From positions 51,170,394 through 51,234,393 of the forward strand of contig CM074181.1 of the NCBI GenBank assembly GCA_037179385.1: a stretch of 64,000 bases of DNA, read 5' to 3'. This DNA is from Holothuria scabra (Eukaryota; Echinodermata; Holothuroidea; Aspidochirotida; Holothuriidae). The notes under the pieces are model-generated. The model made no database searches, was not told the DNA's origin, and saw nothing but the letters and a program-made list of their open reading frames with translations. The position numbers were made by a program, and so were the translations under genes. Below, piece after piece: positions 34,278 through 47,603 of the stretch (position 1 is its first letter; the number at the start of each line of letters is the position of its first letter).

Positions 34278-37200
34278 ACAAACAGATATGCATCATCATG
34301 TACAAGATATTAACCAAAAAAGTTTGGAACAGTTTACCAAACTGATTTATCAGCGAGAACTACTGCATTGTGAATTGCAATTGCGAAATATTTTGAGACA
34401 AATAAATACAAATATTGAGCTTTTTTTGGAAAGAATTCGGAATTTTATGAACCAGAGTCGGGGAAACCCCACTGTAGTTGACTGTTGTCACAAATGTTTA
34501 TTCTGCCTGTTGCGTTTTTAAATAAGTCCAAATTATTGGGGACAAAATTTGGTGGGACGATTGCACCCCTACTCCCAGAATTGACCCCCTGCTAGTTGGT
34601 CTGTTTTTAGAGATACGCAGTGAGTGTATAGTAGAGTGCAAGGGCAGACTTAGTGTATCCATACTTAAAATTAAAAAACGTGAAATTTGAATACAAGAGT
34701 ACGCTTTGTGTAATAATAAAAACACCCGATTAGAGGGGATTTTAGAGGGTTCTTCCTAAACAAAAAATAGTGGGTTATTCTCAATCCACTTAAATATATA
34801 AAGCGATCGCAAAAATTAGGCTCGTTCAAAAAAGCCTAATCATCTTGCCCGAAACACTAGTTCCAATTCTCCCAATCTACTTATTTAAGCTCCTCCCACA
34901 AATGTCTTAAACTCGTCCTCATTCAGACACAATCTCAGTTATTATTGCTCCAGGGTGAGTTTTCAAGACTCTTGTGTTTTTTTCAAAACACTGTCACCGC
35001 AGTACATGCTGTGTAATACAAGCTACTGTACTTTGCATCTTTTTGAACTTGATGTCGACCAATGAACTGTGTCAAATCACGATTTTTGTACACTACTACA
35101 AAATTGTAGTTTGGGTTGAGAGTTTACTGCCTTTAAGCTGTGTTAAAAACGTTATGGCAATTTGGAAAAGCACAGTTAACATGCATGACTTTTAGTGTAA
35201 TGACACAAAATCTTTATTTCGAGTTTTCTTCTTCTTCCCCACTTAATTTTATGTCTTTACTAAGGTACTAAGGTACGTTACGATGGTATCAGAAATGCGG
35301 TCGCACCATTTTGTTCCTGTCTCTATTCTTTCGAAAAACTCCCTGTTTCATAAAAAAGTCTATATATAAATACTTACGTCATCTTGAAACTACACGACTC
35401 TTATGAACGGTGTCAGAAGAAATAAGTTTAAATTATGATCAGGCAGCTATGGTGCAGTGGAGTAAGAGTTTAGTCAGTTTATATCATTTATATATCATGT
35501 AAGCGTACATTAACTTTGACCACACCGTTACACGTCACTTTGTTTTACAAAGATTTTCAAGGCCATGGTAATATCAACGCAATCACTTAATCAAAGGTTT
35601 GACCAAGGAGATAAAAAAAAGTCAGTCGATTTTTATGAACCGTTGTGCTTATGTCAACATTAATTATTTATGGATGGTAAACAAAACGTGTGGAGGACTA
35701 ATTAAGTGCTATCAGGTGGACGTATATCAAAGTACAAGAGTCGTAGCCACTTTACAGATGAAGATGGTCCCTGACACAATACCTTTAGCATGTGTTTGCA
35801 AAACAGTTATAGAGAAAAATGACGACGGCATGGTGTGATAAATGTCCGAGTAACTTGTTAGTTAGATGGTATTTTACAACACACCAACACGGATGTGTTT
35901 TACTGCGTCACCTGGACGAACATAGCGAAAGCTGGGATAAAATTACCTGAATACATTACATAATGGGGTTAATATTCCATAAATGTTTAGGCAAAAGCGT
36001 GAGTCTTCTCAGAAAATGATTAAGCCAAGAATGTTCTAGCAGCCTAAACCCAGTGTTTTAAAGAAACAGAAGAGAAAAACTTCTGAAATTTTGGTCTTGT
36101 GCCTCTCCGGGAGTTGCTGTGAGTTAAAGTCTACAGCGCACGGATCATGCAAAAATTTGAGTAGTTTGACAACCGCTTAAAATGTAACAGAAACTTCATA
36201 AACCGTTCCAAAGCACACCAAATTCTACCCCTACTTTTTCAGGAAACATGACAAGTCAAAAGAAGAGGAAGACAAAGTAACATTGCTTTGAATTCTTGAA
36301 TGATGCGGTCCGTGTTCAAACTTCAGCATGGATAATGTAAAAATAAATGAACTTTTATTCATAATGGATGGTATCGATATACATGAAAACTTCAGCAGGC
36401 AAGCGACAGACCAACAAGCACTTGCTCTATGGATAATGCAAAATTACATGAAATTTTATTCATAATGGATAATATCGATGTACACGAAAAAGAAAGGTGC
36501 TAACGTACACCCAAGAGCTTGAAACTCTCAGAAAATTAAGAGGGTGCAAAAAATATAGTATGTCATGCGCTTAACCGTCAAAAGTTTAAGAGAAGCTGTG
36601 ATATTTTAGGGCCCATGTCCAAAGTCATCCTCACTGGCTACGCCACTGAGGAAAGGCTGAAAGCTAACGATATTCCCAGAACATACTAGTACGGGATACG
36701 GTTAAGGATTCATATTGCAATCCCTAACGCAGTACTGCACTCTCATAAAACAAATTCGCAAACTTTTTGGAGCTCCTGAAATTTGTTCTATGTGACTTCA
36801 AATCATCAAGTGACATTGATCAAGTTCTGTTTTTTCCTGCATGCATTTTCCAAAAATTCCAAATTTACCATCTAACAAATATTCTTTGATATTAAAAGTT
36901 TTGAAATATTTGTCTCGTAAAAAATGCAACAAGTTTCTCATTGGAGACTCCTGCAGCCTACAGGCTTTAGATAAAATGATTTAAAAATACGATCTTCAGT
37001 CGCCATGCAATATCATATTTGCTAATAGGAAGAGCAGATTCTAAAATAATACCCAAAGTTGTCGAATTTCCTCACAGTAAACCCAGAATTCAAGATGTTC
37101 TACAATGCAGGCGACATATAAATATTTGTTGAAAAAGGGCAGAAATTTCGGCGCACTTTCCGCGTCGCAAATGTTGCTCCTCTTGTAGTAGTGTTCACAT

Positions 37201-37479
37201 TTTAAAAGAAAATCGCAAAGTTTGAGTGATTGTCCCTGAAAAAGTCAAGCCACTGGGTGAACCTAATTCCGAAAACTATGGGCCTGTTTTCAACTACTGA
37301 CGAATTTGTGTGCAATAATTTTAAGCTTTCGTTGGCAATAAAATTTTCAGTAAAATAGCAAAAAAAAAAAAAAAAAAAAAAACCAAAGAAAAAAAGTTAC
37401 CTGTTTGGTTATCATGAAATTACCAGATAAAATGCACCACTACCAATAAATCAATTGTTCTGATTCCTCCTGGTGGAAA

Positions 37480-37830
37480 CTATCAAACGGAATTGAAAAT
37501 ACACCTAAATAATGTTTCTGGCGCAACTGTGACTCTTGGCTGGATTCAATTGCAAGGTCTACTGGAAAGATGAAAATTTTACTTCTAACGCCTTTTTGGA
37601 AATATGTCACGTTTAAATTTTCATTCAGAGGACAAGTGGGAAGACACATACTCCCGTATACATTATATGTTTCTAATATAATTATTACATTATTACCGTT
37701 GCCCGAATTTGGCTGTCGGGACTGGTTAACTGGAAAACTATTTGGCACTGCATGAACCTGGACCTCATTCGTCCTTGTAATTTTGCAATTGTATACATAC
37801 CAGAATTTTTTCAACCTTCGTTCGAGTATC
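37480..37830. repeat. Segment shared with the hAT element interior, copy 1
   Basis: Matches about 19510-19870 with moderate divergence; landmarks gtcacgttt, ttaccgttgcccgaatt, ggctgtcggg, tttggcactgcatg. The same segment in tandem copy 2 lies at about 43350-43700. The hAT termini are not seen here. Confidence 0.7.
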
Positions 37831-39119
37831 TAACCATTTTGCGCAAAGTTTATACAAAATACAGTGTGAAATGGGAATCAGGACAATTTTTCAATAAGTC
37901 GCCAGACTGTACGTGTCACATATCTGAAATCATTCTTTGTGATTATTTTTATTTTTCATGAAAACTTTTGACTTCCATTATAGCGTTTTGGGTTTTCGGA
38001 TAAAGTTTACAAGAATTCAGATAATCGGTAATTTTGGTGTATTGTGTTAGGGAAGTTTAAAAACATGTGCATCGTTGTTTTCTTTAATTTTCATGTACAT
38101 ATTAAAAACTATAACATGGTATGTTTTTTATCTTTCGGACAAATTTTTAAAAAGAATGTGGATAATCAACCATTTCAGGTACATCGCTGTGCAATGCTAT
38201 GAAGTAAACTCACGGATAATTGTTTTTTAATCTACCATCATTGGTACCGTTTTTGTACTCCTGATGATTTTTATGAAAATTTTACCGTGACTGTAATGAT
38301 TTTAGGGGGCGTGTATTATTACTATTTCGGACACAATCAGGGTTTTTTGTCGAATTAAACCCTCCTAATTTTTAAAAACGCAAATGGCAAATTTTTCCCA
38401 GATTTCTGCCAGAACTTAAAATGTTAGGAAAACTAGTGGGCAGTCTCTCCCTCTACACCGCCGAATAGGTGTACGTTTATGGGTCAAGCTAACATGAGTA
38501 ACACACTATAATGCAATGGAAGTTCATACAAGTTATACCAAGCCTTGACTGAAGCACTCAGTTTTACTCTTGGGGATTACATCCTTAAGAACTATGAACA
38601 AAAGACGATGTTTTTTAAATAGAAATATGTAATTTACGGTACAAATACTCTCGAGGAGCTAACATTGGGCAAATTGCATAATATGGTCAAGCTCTAGCTA
38701 TGTACGGTACCAAACGGCGTATACCCCTATGAACTGCGCTACTGATGAATATACCCAAAATTTCGCTTAAATAGAGACAAACAACAAGATTGTACAGCAT
38801 AGTTGCAGCGTTAAGCAATATTTGTAGCTGAAATTGAATTTTTAGCCTACCTCTGCGAGTCCCCTTGTGGGGTGGATATTTCCCGCTGTGTGTTGTGAGA
38901 GGCGACTACACCGAAAGACTTGCAGGTCGTATATGACCTGCATTTGAAACCAAAGTTGAACTTTAACCGTATTTAGACTTTACCTTTCCTAGTCGAGACT
39001 ATAACATATTGGTGTTGGTGTGTCGTTTACTCTCAACTGACATTGACAGTTAAGGAATTACAAAACAAATGTTTAGTTTGTCTGAAATTTTTTTAGCTAC
39101 GATGTATGGCGCGAGAAAG

Positions 39120-39755
39120 GGGAATATATTACAAACCAAACATATATTATCAAAACTGAAGTATTTATGTAACAAAACACGAAATTTATTTAGTAGCATC
39201 AAATGTTATAGTTGTAACACAAATATAATGCTGTGTTAAAAAACCTGGTTTGCAATGAAAATTCAATTGTAGAAAGAGTATGTTCTTAACAAGATATATT
39301 TGCAAATAAAATATATTCCCAACAAAAACATATGTTTGCTTTAAAAATATATTTAGAAGAATATTTTTTTTCCAGCAGAAATATATTAGTAAAGAAAAAT
39401 TATATTTACACCAACATATATTTGCAAGAAAAGATATCTCTCTTGAAAATGTTACCATGTTCACCACAAAATTATATTTGCAACAAAAATATTCTTCCAA
39501 CCAGAAATATATTTTCAAGAAAAAGAAGTAAGTTTTCAAAATAAATGTATCTGAAAGAAACATTATATTTGCCAAAAAGTTTATTTGCAAGATTAAATAT
39601 ATTTGCCAAACTAAAAATATGTTTCTATCAGTTGTATTTAAAATATATGTTATCAAACTCCAAAAATATATTATCAACGTAAAAATATATTATCAACGTA
39701 AAATATATTATCAACGTAAATATATATTATCAACATAAAAATATATTAGCAGAGT
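39120..39755. repeat. AAATATATT-rich degenerate minisatellite, copy 1
   Basis: The core aaatatatt recurs at irregular spacings of about 18 to 35 bp across the region, and the last 100 bp (39655-39755) is a cleaner array of atattatcaacgtaaa units of about 19 to 20 bp. The apparent 163-codon minus-strand frame here is a by-product of this low complexity. Confidence 0.8.
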
Positions 39756-39923
39756 AATTTCTGACACATTTCTGACACAGTTCACACTTCCCATAAATAG
39801 TTTGTCAGAATAGATCACCCCCGCAGTCGCGCACCGATCAACTGACGACAATCTCCTTCTCCGTACCTACAGCGTGGACTTCGCATCGCTTATTTACACA
39901 GTAATGCATGTGCTGGAAACAGC

Positions 39924-40400
39924 TTGCTATCGTTAATTTTGTGCACGTGCTTTGCAAGGTACTACAGTATGTATGGCGGGAACCACGTTCTTAATGATGA
40001 ACGTAAAAAAGAGAAGTTCGAATTAAACTCTTCGTACACTTGCGCGACTCTAAATTTATGGTACAGCACACAGAGTGGTACATCGCACGCAGTTTCAAAG
40101 CCTTTCGATTTTGGGGAGAATACTCTGAGCATACTATCCTGGGACGTTTCCGGGGAACAAACAGAAATGCATCATCATGTACAAGATATTAACCAAAAAA
40201 GTTTGGAACAGTTTACCAAACTGATTTATCAGCGAGAACTACTGCATTGTGAATTGCAATTGCGAAATAATTTGAGACAAATAAATACAAATATTGAGCT
40301 TTTATTGGAAAGAATTCGGAATTTTATGAACCAGAGTCGGGGAAACCCCACTGTAGTTGACTGTTGTCACAAATGTTTATTCTGCCTGTTGCGTTTTTAA
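39924..40400 (+). CDS. Chimeric ORF across the tandem junction, 158 codons, doubtful
   Basis: This plus-strand frame starts near the end of copy 1, crosses the junction at about 40157-40160 and ends in copy 2. It contains NERKKEKFELN-like and LLERIRNFMNQSRGNP text that matches no family I know. In copy 1 the second half is preceded by two TGA codons, and at the end of copy 2 the first half is shifted by a missing T (about 45981). The long frame therefore exists only because of the duplication. Expression is unknown. Confidence 0.2.
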   Translation: MLSLILCTCFARYYSMYGGNHVLNDERKKEKFELNSSYTCATLNLWYSTQSGTSHAVSKPFDFGENTLSILSWDVSGEQTEMHHHVQDINQKSLEQFTKLIYQRELLHCELQLRNNLRQINTNIELLLERIRNFMNQSRGNPTVVDCCHKCLFCLLRF

Positions 40401-43400
40401 ATAAGTCCAAATTATTGGGGACAAAATTTGGTGGGACGATTGCACCCCTACTCCCAGAATTGACCCCCTGCTAGTTGGTCTGTTTTTAGAGATACGCAGT
40501 GAGTGTATAGTAGAGTGCAAGGGCAGACTTAGTGTATCCATACTTACGTGAAATTTGAATACAAGAGTACGCTTTGTGTAATAATAAAAACACCCGATTA
40601 GAGGTGATTTTAGAGGGTTCTTCCTAAACAAAAAAAAGTGGGTTATTCTTAATCCACTTAAAAATATAAAGCGATCGCAAAAATTAGGCTCGTTCAAAAA
40701 AGCCTAATCATCTTGCCCGAAACACTAGTTCCAATTCTCCCAATCTACTTATTTAAGCTCCTCCCACAAATGTCTTAAACTCGTCCTCATTCAGACACAA
40801 TCTCAGTTATTATTGCTCCAGGGTGAGTTTTCAAGACTTGTGTTTTTTTCAAAACACTGTCACCGCAGTACATGCTGTGTAATACAAGCTACTGTACTTT
40901 GCATCTTTTTGAACTTGATGTCGACCAATGAACTGTGTCAAATCACGATTTTTGTACACTACTTCAAAATTGTAGTTTGGGTTGAGAGTTTACTGCCTTT
41001 AAGCTGTGTTAAAAACGTTTTGGCAATTTGGAAAAGCACAGTTAACATGCATGACTTTTAGTGTAATGACACAAAATCTTTATTTCGAGTTTTCTTCTTC
41101 TTCCCCACTTAATTTTATGTCTTTACTAAGGTACTAAGGTACGTTACGATGGTATCAGAAATGCGGTCGCACCATTTTGTTCCTGTCTCTATTCTTTCGA
41201 AAAACTCCCTGTTTCATAAAAAAGTCTATATATAAATACTTACGTCATCTTGAAACTACACGACTCTTATGAACGGTGTCAGAAGAAATAAGTTTAAATT
41301 ATGATCAGGCAGCTATGGTGCAGTGGAGTAAGAGTTTAGTCAGTTTATATCATTTATATATCATGTAAGCGTACATTAACTTTGACCACACCGTTACACG
41401 TCACTTTGTTTTACAAAGATTTTCAAGGCCATGGTAATATCAACGCAATCACTTAATCAAAGGTTTGACCAAGGAGATAAAAAAAAGTCAGTCGATTTTT
41501 ATGAACCGTTGTGCTTATGTCAACATTAATTATTTATGGATGGTAAACAAAACGTGTGGAGGACTAATTAAGTGCTATCAGGTGGACGTATATCAAAGTA
41601 CAAGAGTCGTAGCCACTTTACAGATGAAGATGGTCCCTGACACAATACCTTTAGCATGTGTTTGCAAAACAGTTATAGAGAAAAATGACGACGGCATGGA
41701 GTGATAAATGTCCGAGTAACTTGTTAGTTAGATGGTATTTTACAACACACCAACACGGATGTGTTTTACTGCGTCACCTGGACGAACATAGCGAAAGCTG
41801 GGATAAAATTACCTGAATACATTACATAATGGGGTTAATATTCCATAAATGTTTAGGCAAAAGCGTGAGTCTTCTCAGAAAATGATTAAGCCAAGAATGT
41901 TCTAGCAGCCTAAACCCAGTGTTTTAAAGAAACAGAAGAGAAAAACTTCTGAAATTTTGGTCTTGTGCCTCTCCGGGAGTTGCTGTGAGTTAAAGTCTAC
42001 AGCGCACGGATCATGCAAAAATTTGAGTAGTTTGACAACTGCTTAAAATGTAACAGAAACTTCATAAACCCTTCCAAAGCACACCAAATTCTACCCCTAC
42101 TTTTTCAGGAAACATGACAAGTCAAAAGAAGAGGAAGACAAAGTAACATTGCTTTGAATTCTTGAATGATGCGGTCCGTGTTCAAACTTCAGCATGGATA
42201 ATGTAAAAATAAATGAACTTTTATTCATAATGGATGGTATCGATATACATGAAAACTTCAGCAGGCAAGCGACAGACCAACAAGCACTTGCTCTATGGAT
42301 AATGCAAAATTACATGAAATTTTATTCATAATGGATAATATCGATGTACACGAAAAAGAAAGGTGCTAACGTACACCCAAGAGCTTGAAACTCTCAGAAA
42401 ATTAAGAGGGTGCAAAAAATATAGTATGTCATGCGCTTAACCGTCAAAAGTTTAAGAGAAGCTGTGATATTTTAGGGCCCATGTCCAAAGTCATCCTCAC
42501 TGGCTACGCCACTGAGGAAAGGCTGAAAGCTAACGATATTCCCAGAACATACTAGTACGGGATACGGTTAAGGATTCATATTGCAATACCTAACGCAGTA
42601 CTGCACTCTCATAAAACAAATTCGCAAACTTTTTGGAGCTCCTGAAATTTGTTCTATGTGACTTCAAATCATCAAATGACATTGATCAAGTTCTGTTTTT
42701 TCCTGCATGCATTTTCCAAAAATTCCAAATTTACCATCTAACAAATATTCTTTGATCTTAAAAGTTTTGAAATATTTGTCTCGTAAAAAATGCAACAAGT
42801 TTCTCATTGGAGACTCCTGCAGCCTACAGGCTTTAGATAAAATGATTTAAAAATACGATCTTCAGTCGCCATGCAATATCATATTTGCTAATAGGAAGAG
42901 CAGATTCTAAAATAATACCCAAAGTTGTCGAATTTCCTCACAGTAAACCCAGAATTCAAGATGTTCTACAATGCAGGCGACATATAAATATTTGTTGAAA
43001 AAGGGCAGAAATTTCGGCGCACTTTCCGCGTCGCAAATGTTGCTCCTCTTGTAGTAGTGTTCACATTTTAAAAGAAAATCGCAAAGTTTGAGTGATTGTC
43101 CCTGAAAAAGTCAAGCCACTGGGTGAACCTAATTCCGAAAACTATGGGCCTGTTTTCAACTACTGACGAATTTGTGTGCAATAATTTTAAGCTTTCGTTG
43201 GCAATAAAATTTTCAGTAAAATAGCAAAAAAAAAAAAAAAAAAAAAAAACCAAAGAAAAAAAAGTTACCTGTTTGGTTATCATGAAATTACCAGATAAAA
43301 TGCACCACTACCAATAAATCAATTGTTCTGATTCCTCCTGGTGGAAACTATCAAACGGAATTGAAAATACACCTAAATAATGTTTCTGGCGCAACTGTGA

Positions 43401-46029
43401 CTCTTGGCTGGATTCAATTGCAAGGTCTACTGGAAAGATGAAAATTTTACTTCTAACGCCTTTTTGGAAATATGTCACGTTTAAATTTTCATTCAGAGGA
43501 CAAGTGGGAAGACACATACTCCCGTATACATTATATGTTTCTAATATAATTATTACATTATTACCGTTGCCCGAATTTGGCTGTCGGGACTGGTTAACTG
43601 GAAAACTATTTGGCACTGCATGAACCTGGACCTCATTCGTCCTTGTAATTTTGCAATTGTATACATACCAGAATTTTTTCAACCTTCGTTCGAGTATCTA
43701 ACCATTTTGCGCAAAGTTTATACAAAATACAGTGTGAAATGGGAATCAGGACAATTTTTCAATAAGTCGCCAGACTGTACGTGTCACATATCTGAAATCA
43801 TTCTTTGTGATTATTTTTATTTTTCATGAAAACTTTTGACTTCCATTATAGCGTTTTGGGTTTTCGGATAAATTTTACAAGAATTCAGATAATCGGTAAT
43901 TTTGGTGTATTGTGTTAGGGAAGTTTAAAAACATGTGCATCGTTGTTTTCTTTAATTTTCATGTACATATTAAAAACTATAACATGGTATGTTTTTTATC
44001 TTTCGGACAAATTTTTAAAAAGAATGTGGATAATCAACCATTTCAGGTACATCGCTGTGCAATGCTATGAAGTAAACTCACGGATAATTGTTTTTTAATC
44101 TACCATCATTGGTACCGTTTTTGTACTCCTGATGATTTTTATGAAAATTTTACCGTGACTGTAATGATTTTAGGGGGCGTGTATTATTACTATTTCGGAC
44201 ACAATCAGGGTTTTTTGTCGAATTAAACCCTCCTAATTTTTAAAAACGCAAATGGCAAATTTTTCCCAGATTTCTGCCAGAACTTAAAATGTTAGGAAAA
44301 CTAGTGGGCAGTCTCTCCCTCTACACCGCCGAATAGGTGTACGTTTATGGGTCAAGCTAACATGAGTAACACACTATAATGCAATGGAAGTTCATACAAG
44401 TTATACCAAGCCTTGACTGAAGCACTCAGTTTTACTCTTGGGGATTACATCCTTAAGAACTATGAACAAAAGACGATGTTTTTTTTAAATAGAAATATGT
44501 AATTTACGGTACAAATACTCTCGAGGAGCTAACATTGGGCAAATTGCATAATATGGTCAAGCTCTAGCTATGTACGGTACCAAACGGCGTATACCCCTAT
44601 GAACTGCGCTACTGATGAATATACCCAAAATTTCGCTTAAATAGAGACAAACAACAAGATTGTACAGCATAGTTGCAGCGTTAAGCAATATTTGTAGCTG
44701 AAATTGAATTTTTAGCCTACCTCTGCGAGTCCCCTTGTGGGGTGGATATTTCCCGCTGTGTGTTGTGAGAGGCGACTACACCGAAAGACTTGCAGGTCGT
44801 ATATGACCTGCATTTGAAACCAAAGTTGAACTTTAACCGTATTTAGACTTTACCTTTCCTAGTCGAGACTATAACATATTGGTGTTGGTGTGTCGTTTAC
44901 TCTCAACTGACATTGACAGTTAAGGAATTACAAAACAAATGTTTAGTTTGTCTGAAATTTTTTTAGCTACGATGTATGGCGCGAGAAAGGGGAATATATT
45001 ACAAACCAAACATATATTATCAAAACTGAAGTATTTATGTAACAAAACACGAAATTTATTTAGTAGCATCAAATGTTATAGTTGTAACACAAATATAATG
45101 CTGTGTTAAAAAACCTGGTTTGCAATGAAAATTCAATTGTAGAAAGAGTATGTTCTTAACAAGATATATTTGCAAATAAAATATATTCCCAACAAAAACA
45201 TATGTTTGCTTTAAAAATATATTTAGAAGAATATTTTTTTTCCAGCAGAAATATATTCGTAAAGAAAAATTATATTTACACCAACATATATTTGCAAGAA
45301 AAGATATCTCTCTTGAAAATGTTACCATGTTCACCACAAAATTATATTTGCAACAAAAATATTCTTCCAACCAGAAATATATTTTCAAGAAAAAGAAGTA
45401 AGTTTTCAAAATAAATGTATCTGAAAGAAACATTATATTTGCCAAAAAGTTTATTTGCAAGATTAAATATATTTGCCAAACTAAAAATATGTTTCTATCA
45501 GTTGTATTTAAAATATATGTTATCAAACTCCAAAAATATATTATCAACGTAAAAATATATTATCAACGTAAAATATATTATCAACGTAAATATATATTAT
45601 CAACATAAAAATATATTAGCAGAGTAATTTCTGACACATTTCTGACACAGTTCACACTTCCCATAAATAGTTTGTCAGAATAGATCACCCCCGCAGTCGC
45701 GCACCGATCAACTGACGACAATCTCCTTCTCCGTACCTACAGCGTGGACTTCGCATCGCTTATTTACACAGTAATGCATGTGCTGGAAACAGCTTGCTAT
45801 CGTTAATTTTGTGCACGTGCTTTGCAAGGTACTACAGTATGTATGGCGGGAACCACGTTCTTAATGATGAACGTAAAAAAGAGAAGTTCGAATTAAACTC
45901 TTCGTACACTTGCGCGACTCTAAATTTATGGTACAGCACACAGAGTGGTACATCGCACGCAGTTTCAAAGCCTTTCGATTTGGGGAGAATACTCTGAGCA
46001 TACTATCCTGGGACGTTTCCGGGGAACAA
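40157..46029. repeat. 5.87-kb tandem unit, copy 2
   Basis: Head-to-tail repeat of copy 1. It ends at ...cggggaacaa, directly followed by unrelated tggcgtaacta. The four bases acaa are shared by the left breakpoint (34278-34281), the junction (40157-40160) and the right breakpoint (46026-46029), as in a microhomology-mediated duplication. The dispersed repeats lie at about 40730-40995 and 43350-43700, and the minisatellite at about 44990-45625. Confidence 0.95.
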
Positions 46030-46147
46030 TGGCGTAACTAGACCTCAAATTTATCATCAGATAATTTTTCAAATAAAATCTCCCACAATTTCTTGTCTGT
46101 CACTGATTTAATGATGTAGTGAAACACTGCTGGAGATTTGATGGCAG
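46030..46147. other. Unique flank between tandem unit and LTR element
   Basis: 118 bp with no feature seen. It separates the end of tandem copy 2 from the 5' LTR, so the retrotransposon is not part of the duplicated unit. Confidence 0.6.
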
Positions 46148-47548
46148 TGTAACGTATCTGTGGGTGGCTTCGACTCCTGAGAGGTGGCGCCCTGTCAGTT
46201 TAAGCAGTACAGTAGTTCTCCCGCGCTTCCGCGAGCCACGTGACATCCGGCCTGCGAGAAACACATGTGGACATGCTGTGCGCGGCACAGACAGTCTGAG
46301 TTGTTGTACCTTGAAGAAGGAAGGTGAGGAGCAGTGAGAGATCCGTAGTGAGAAATAACTGCCTTGAGACGTGTCCTTTCGGGATGAACGTTGGGTGAGG
46401 AGTTTGCTACATTATTATTAGAAGTTAAGGATACCTAGTCAGGAGATTTTAGGGGTAAAGCTGTAAAAGTTGTTAATAACCGACTGTAATACTTAGGGTC
46501 CCGCCTACGCTGGCTACAATAGCGTAGGTAGGCCTGCGAGCATATAAGTGTAACACAACAGCTGAAGTTAATGAGACCTCCCAATTACTGCTTTTGTCTT
46601 TGAGGGCTAATGTATGCTACTCGAGAACCTTACCCTGAATAAAATGGTGTAACTGTGGACTAGGATAAGCTTCTAGGACTGGGTGTTGGACTACATCGTT
46701 GAACAACAGCACAAGAGAAGATATAAGGCCGAGATCTAAGGCCATAAGATTTTGGTAAACCCCCAAAACCAATGTTAAGGAATTCTCAACAATAAACGGG
46801 ACATCAACTGCTGATTCCTGCCAACCTGTACCCAGAGATAGTCCCGGGACACCCTCCTAGGTTGTGAGTATACTGACGATTAGCCGGTGAGCACTCTCGG
46901 GTTGAGCCGGCTGAGTTAATCAGCGTACTGGAGATTGACGGGTGAGCACGCTCAGGTCGAGTCAGCTGGGTTTGTGAGCATACTGAAGATCGGGAAGTAA
47001 GCGCGCCCTGGTTGGGCGCTTAGGTGGTCAGCGTACTGAAGATTGGCGGAGGAGCACGCCCAGGTTGGGCCAGCTTAGATGGTCAGCGTACAGAACATCG
47101 GCAGTTGGGCCCGCTGTGGTTGAGCCGGCTGTGTTAGACACAGCAGGGAGCTGAACTGAAGACTGGTGAATGAGCACGCTCGGGTTGAGGCAGCGGAGTT
47201 TGTCAGCATACTGAAGGACTGGTGATCAGCGAGCTGTGGGGGGATTCGTTGTGTACTGAAGTATGTTTCCCGGTTAAGGCCTGTAGTGTGATAGCTGAGC
47301 TGACTTGGAGGTCCAAGTACCATTTCTACATAATTCGTTTAATCATATCGCCATAATCAGTTGTATATTTGTAATTCTGACATGTAATTTTTAATAAGAA
47401 GGAAACAGATTACTTTTGAACCTTAAATTTGCTGGCTTTGTCTCCTGTTTTCGCATTGTGTCCTCTAATCTCTTCTCACAGTTCTCTTTAGTGTTTCTTT
47501 AACAGAATAAGCCTATCCCTTGGAACTCGACTCGGGGCCCGCGTTACA
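46148..47548 (+). repeat. 5' LTR, 1401 bp
   Basis: It starts TGTAACG and ends CGTTACA, a perfect 7-bp inverted repeat, and is followed two bases later by the primer binding site. The first 410 bp match 63570-64000. A TATA-like catataag lies near 46541-46548 and a CACGTG motif near 46237. The later half carries a degenerate 55-bp tandem repeat. The target-duplication bases would be the last ones before 46148 (ggcag), but the right flank is not in the window. Confidence 0.95.
46863..47242. repeat. Degenerate ~55-bp tandem repeat inside the LTR, about 6 to 7 units
   Basis: Units carry cagcgtactgaagattgg-like text followed by gtgagcacgctcgggttgagc and gccagctgagtt-like ends. Starts fall near 46866, 46922, 46978, 47030, 47084, 47152 and 47207. 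Units differ by many substitutions and small gaps. Confidence 0.8.
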
Positions 47549-47550
47549 AC

Positions 47551-47568
47551 TGGTGGCAGCGGTGGGAT
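47551..47568 (+). other. Primer binding site
   Basis: TGGTGGCAGCGGTGGGAT starts two bases after the 5' LTR and begins with TGG, the complement of the tRNA CCA end. This is where minus-strand DNA synthesis would start. I cannot name the tRNA with certainty. Confidence 0.8.
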
Positions 47569-47603
47569 AGGCTTATTTCAAAGGAAGCAGTCCTGAGTAC
47601 GAA

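Larger units (their letters stand above)
34278..40156. repeat. 5.87-kb tandem unit, copy 1
   Basis: From acaaacagatatgcatc this copy runs to cctgggacgtttccgggg, then copy 2 begins with acaaacagaaatgcatc. Landmarks are displaced by 5866 to 5879 bp throughout. By eye only about 15 to 30 differences exist: single bases, A-run lengths and one 13-bp insertion near 34668. The interior has no recognisable gene; the longest frames (34288-34521, 35599-35838 and the minus-strand 37440-37814) match nothing I know. It includes two older dispersed repeats (about 34860-35115 and 37480-37830). Confidence 0.95.

Noticed and set aside
37440..37814. 124-codon minus-strand ORF, repeated at 43308-43682
   Set aside because: Homologous DNA at 19510-19870 does not keep the frame, and no motif is recognised.
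38931..38950. GCAGGTC-N6-GACCTGC palindrome as a receptor-binding site
   Set aside because: A 7-bp stem can occur by chance and there is no gene nearby to regulate; the second occurrence is only the tandem copy.
39186..39677. 163-codon minus-strand ORF, repeated at 45056-45547
   Set aside because: Lies wholly in the AAATATATT minisatellite; Phe/Ile/Tyr-rich composition follows from the repeat, and its similarity between copies comes from the tandem duplication.
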